From contig URZG01000089.1 in the NCBI GenBank assembly GCA_900552325.1, forward strand, positions 1 to 8,116: 8,116 nt of DNA. Direction: 5' to 3'. The notes under the pieces are model-generated. The model was given only the letters and a program-made list of their open reading frames with translations. It ran no database searches and was not told the origin of the DNA. A program made the position numbers and the translations under genes. Below, piece by piece: positions 6,619 through 8,116 of the stretch. The stretch is from an uncultured Porphyromonadaceae bacterium (GTDB taxonomy: Bacteria > Bacteroidota > Bacteroidia > Bacteroidales > Muribaculaceae). Each line of letters begins with the position of its first letter. The first letter of the stretch is position 1.

Positions 6619-7794
6619 ATGAAGAAATTCTACACACTTATGGCTGCTGCCGCTGTGACCGTTTCTTCGGTTTCGGCTCAAAAGGTTGCCCCTGTAAATG
6701 TCTTCAACGACAAACCGGTGAAGATGGAGAATAAGGCTCTTCTTCCTACTAAGAAGGCTTCCCTCAATGCTGTTAAGGCTGCTCCTACCGTTCAGGATAT
6801 GACAGGGAAATATATCCTTTCCGGGACTCTTAACGACGCTGGCTTCGTGAGCGAATTTGAAATCACTGACCAGAACAACACCGAGGGTACTGTGACCATC
6901 AAAGGACTCGTGTTCTCGGATACTGATGATATAACAGCCTACGGCATTGTTGCTCAGGATGGTTCTGCATGGGGATTCCGTATTCCCGGTAATGGACAAG
7001 TAACGCTTTTCTCTCAAAATAATTCCGACTACAAACTGTATCTTTTTGATGCAGAGGGTAAGCGTGAAGATGGCTCCACAGGTCCGACTCTTTATATAGA
7101 TGATATAGATTTTATCTATAATGCCGAATCTGAGGTCTTCGAGATGAACATCAATCTTCCGACGATTGGTTTCGCATGGGTTAATTCTTCGATGCGTGGC
7201 AACTGGATTATAGCTCCCGAGGTGCTTGTTCCCAATGGTACGCTTACAGCTACTGAATACATCTCGGAGACCGAAACCGAAGCTGCGTCATATTCCGTTT
7301 ATGGCAAATATGAAAGCCGTTTCGGCAAAGAGTCTCTCATCATCTCCAATATCGGAGGGATGGGTACAGCTCTTACGCTTCAGATTGCTGACGGCAAGGG
7401 AACTGCCTTGAACGCACAGGCAGATGAGATTCCTGTTAGCCAGAATCCTGACGGCTCTTATGTATATGCACCGTTCTATTATATGAACGTCGATGATGAG
7501 TCCGGCTATAAGGTTGTAGCTGACTGCTACAACAATGCTGACGGTAAGACCGAAGTGATCTTTGGCGAAACCATGCTGGCATATAATGACGAGTATGGAT
7601 GGGCAATGCGTCTCGACAACGCTAAAATAGTATTCAATAAGTCCTTCCTTTCTGCTATCAAGAACGTAAGCGCTGACTTCGACGAGAACGCTCCCGTTGA
7701 ATACTTCAACCTCCAGGGCGTACGCGTAGAGAACCCCGCAAACGGCCTCTACATCAAGCGTCAGGGCAACAAGGTTGCCAAAGTTATCCTCTGA
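6619..7794 (+). CDS. Exported beta-rich protein with Bacteroidales C-terminal tail domain, function unknown
   Basis: I do not recognise a specific function for this 391-residue protein. Residues 1-20 are a clear signal peptide (MKKFYTLMAAAAVTVSSVSA, cleavage likely before Q21) with no lipobox cysteine, so it is secreted rather than a lipoprotein. A Lys/Ala-rich segment (about 35-55) leads into beta-rich sequence with many Asp, Asn, Gly and Thr. 'TVTIKGLVF...ITAYGIVAQDG' (about 91-115) resembles strand patterns common in exported Bacteroidales proteins. A second similar block starts at GKYESRF (229). C303 is the only cysteine. The last 45 residues, with EYFNLQGVRVENPANGLYI (361-379) and KVAKVIL at the end, match the short tail module found on many secreted Prevotella and Muribaculaceae proteins, plausibly a secretion or surface-sorting signal akin to type IX tails. 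It has its own promoter and terminator and so is probably monocistronic. Its G+C is visibly lower than the leftward operon. Start choice is firm because the signal peptide begins there. Confidence 0.9.
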   Translation: MKKFYTLMAAAAVTVSSVSAQKVAPVNVFNDKPVKMENKALLPTKKASLNAVKAAPTVQDMTGKYILSGTLNDAGFVSEFEITDQNNTEGTVTIKGLVFSDTDDITAYGIVAQDGSAWGFRIPGNGQVTLFSQNNSDYKLYLFDAEGKREDGSTGPTLYIDDIDFIYNAESEVFEMNINLPTIGFAWVNSSMRGNWIIAPEVLVPNGTLTATEYISETETEAASYSVYGKYESRFGKESLIISNIGGMGTALTLQIADGKGTALNAQADEIPVSQNPDGSYVYAPFYYMNVDDESGYKVVADCYNNADGKTEVIFGETMLAYNDEYGWAMRLDNAKIVFNKSFLSAIKNVSADFDENAPVEYFNLQGVRVENPANGLYIKRQGNKVAKVIL

Positions 7795-7849
7795 TAACTT
7801 CGGTTTACCGACCCACGAATCTGACAATACCAGTCAAGATTAAATAAGG

Positions 7850-7895
7850 CGAAGCTCCTCCGGCCTCCGTGGCCAGAGGAGCTTCGGTACGTTTT
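7850..7895 (+). terminator. Intrinsic terminator after the secreted-protein gene
   Basis: A 15-bp stem (7851-7865 with 7871-7885, one C-A mismatch at 7861/7875; C7850-G7886 can extend it) closes on a 5-base TCCGT loop. It starts 56 bases after the stop codon. A GGTACG gap then precedes only four T (7892-7895), so the stem is strong but the T-tract is short and distant. Confidence 0.7.
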
Positions 7896-7960
7896 GCCCG
7901 CCCCTTTTCCTCTTTCCCACGGAATAATTCTAATATCCCTACCGGAGAATTTCGTCTCTC

Positions 7961-8116
7961 ATGGATTTAACGGAGCAGTCGTCAACGGTCTTTGCGGAAA
8001 GGTATCCCAACGGGGATAGGGCCGAGACTGTAAGTGGCAAATCTTCGGATCAATGTAGCCGCGGAGCGCCCTATCGGTCGAAATACCACAAAATCCCGAT
8101 ATCATGCTCTCGGCCT
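7961..8116 (+). other. Open frame running off the right edge (possible partial CDS)
   Basis: From ATG at 7961, 52 codons stay open to the end of the window, beginning MDLTEQSSTVFAERYPNGD. The predicted peptide is hydrophilic and rich in Ser and Arg, with no domain I recognise. No Bacteroidetes promoter pair or ribosome site was identified ahead of it. The opposite strand is also open here (48 codons from ATG at 8105 to a stop at 7959-7961). At most one of these is likely to be coding, and both may be by-products of the structured element. Confidence 0.2.
8001..8087. other. Nested stem-loop element, possible structured RNA or folded repeat
   Basis: Nested pairings can be traced by eye. GGTAT (8001-8005) pairs with ATACC (8083-8087). 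GATAGGGC (8015-8022) pairs with GCCCTATC (8068-8075). GTGGC (8034-8038) pairs with GCCGC (8058-8062, one G-U pair). ATC-TTCG-GAT (8041-8050) forms a C(UUCG)G-capped tip. The internal loops are modest, so the whole makes one long imperfect hairpin. A competing local hairpin, TATCCC-AACG-GGGATA (8003-8018), is mutually exclusive with the 8-bp helix. The strand and whether it is transcribed are unknown, and no known RNA family was recognised. Confidence 0.35.

Larger units (their letters stand above)
7795..8116. other. Right-edge non-genic region
   Basis: The 322 bases after the secreted-protein gene hold the terminator hairpin, a pyrimidine-rich spacer (about 7897-7919), and then a segment from about 7959 to the edge with a different look. 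That segment is higher in G+C, rich in short inverted repeats, and open to translation on both strands. No tRNA, rRNA, transposase or recognised protein domain was seen. Confidence 0.6.

Noticed and set aside
7288..7827. 179-codon leftward frame opposite the secreted-protein gene
   Set aside because: It is antisense to a gene with signal peptide, tail domain, promoter and terminator; no motif of its own.
7927..7950. GTAGGGAT on the minus strand near 7935-7942, resembling the start of the REP element
   Set aside because: The palindromic arms are absent; only a 5-bp inverted repeat (ATTCT/AGAAT) with a 14-base loop is present.

Overview
The window looks like a chromosomal segment from a Bacteroidales bacterium, most likely close to Muribaculaceae or Prevotellaceae. 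Four things point there. The promoter ahead of the rightward gene has the Bacteroidetes form (TTG, about 20 bp, TAnnTTTG), and start codons lack clear Shine-Dalgarno sequences. The leftward genes include a large Bacteroidetes-style AsmA protein. The secreted protein at the right ends in a 'YFNLQGVRV...NGLYI' tail typical of exported Bacteroidales proteins. Species-level assignment cannot be made from the sequence alone.

Layout. Positions 1-63 hold the last 20 codons of a rightward gene whose end resembles the final strand of an FKBP-type peptidyl-prolyl isomerase, followed by a strong intrinsic terminator (88-132). Next comes an inverted pair of REP-like palindromes (146-239) in the convergent gap. 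From 6256 down to 250 runs a tight leftward four-gene cluster: a low-molecular-weight protein tyrosine phosphatase, a membrane-anchored LAS/M15-like zinc peptidase candidate (DUF5715-like), a 1181-residue AsmA-family envelope protein, and the Holliday-junction helicase motor RuvB. Two of the three junctions are 4-bp ATGA overlaps and the third gap is 30 bp, so the four genes are very probably one transcript. A 362-bp AT-rich divergent region (6257-6618) carries a good rightward promoter, a weaker leftward one, and a third REP-like palindrome in the presumed leader of the operon. Rightward from 6619 to 7794 is a 391-residue exported beta-rich protein with a C-terminal tail domain, then a terminator hairpin.

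The last 320 bases contain no recognisable gene, but hold a segment (8001-8087) that folds into a nested series of helices capped by a UUCG tetraloop. It is also open to translation on both strands up to the window edge.

How the genes may work together: the phosphatase, peptidase candidate and AsmA protein point to envelope or cell-surface biology, with ruvB as a housekeeping passenger at the 3' end. The secreted protein is a separate, divergently transcribed unit with visibly lower G+C. The most unusual signals are the three REP-like palindromes, with compensatory base changes between copies, and the structured element at the right edge. No CRISPR array, tRNA, rRNA or complete insertion sequence was seen.
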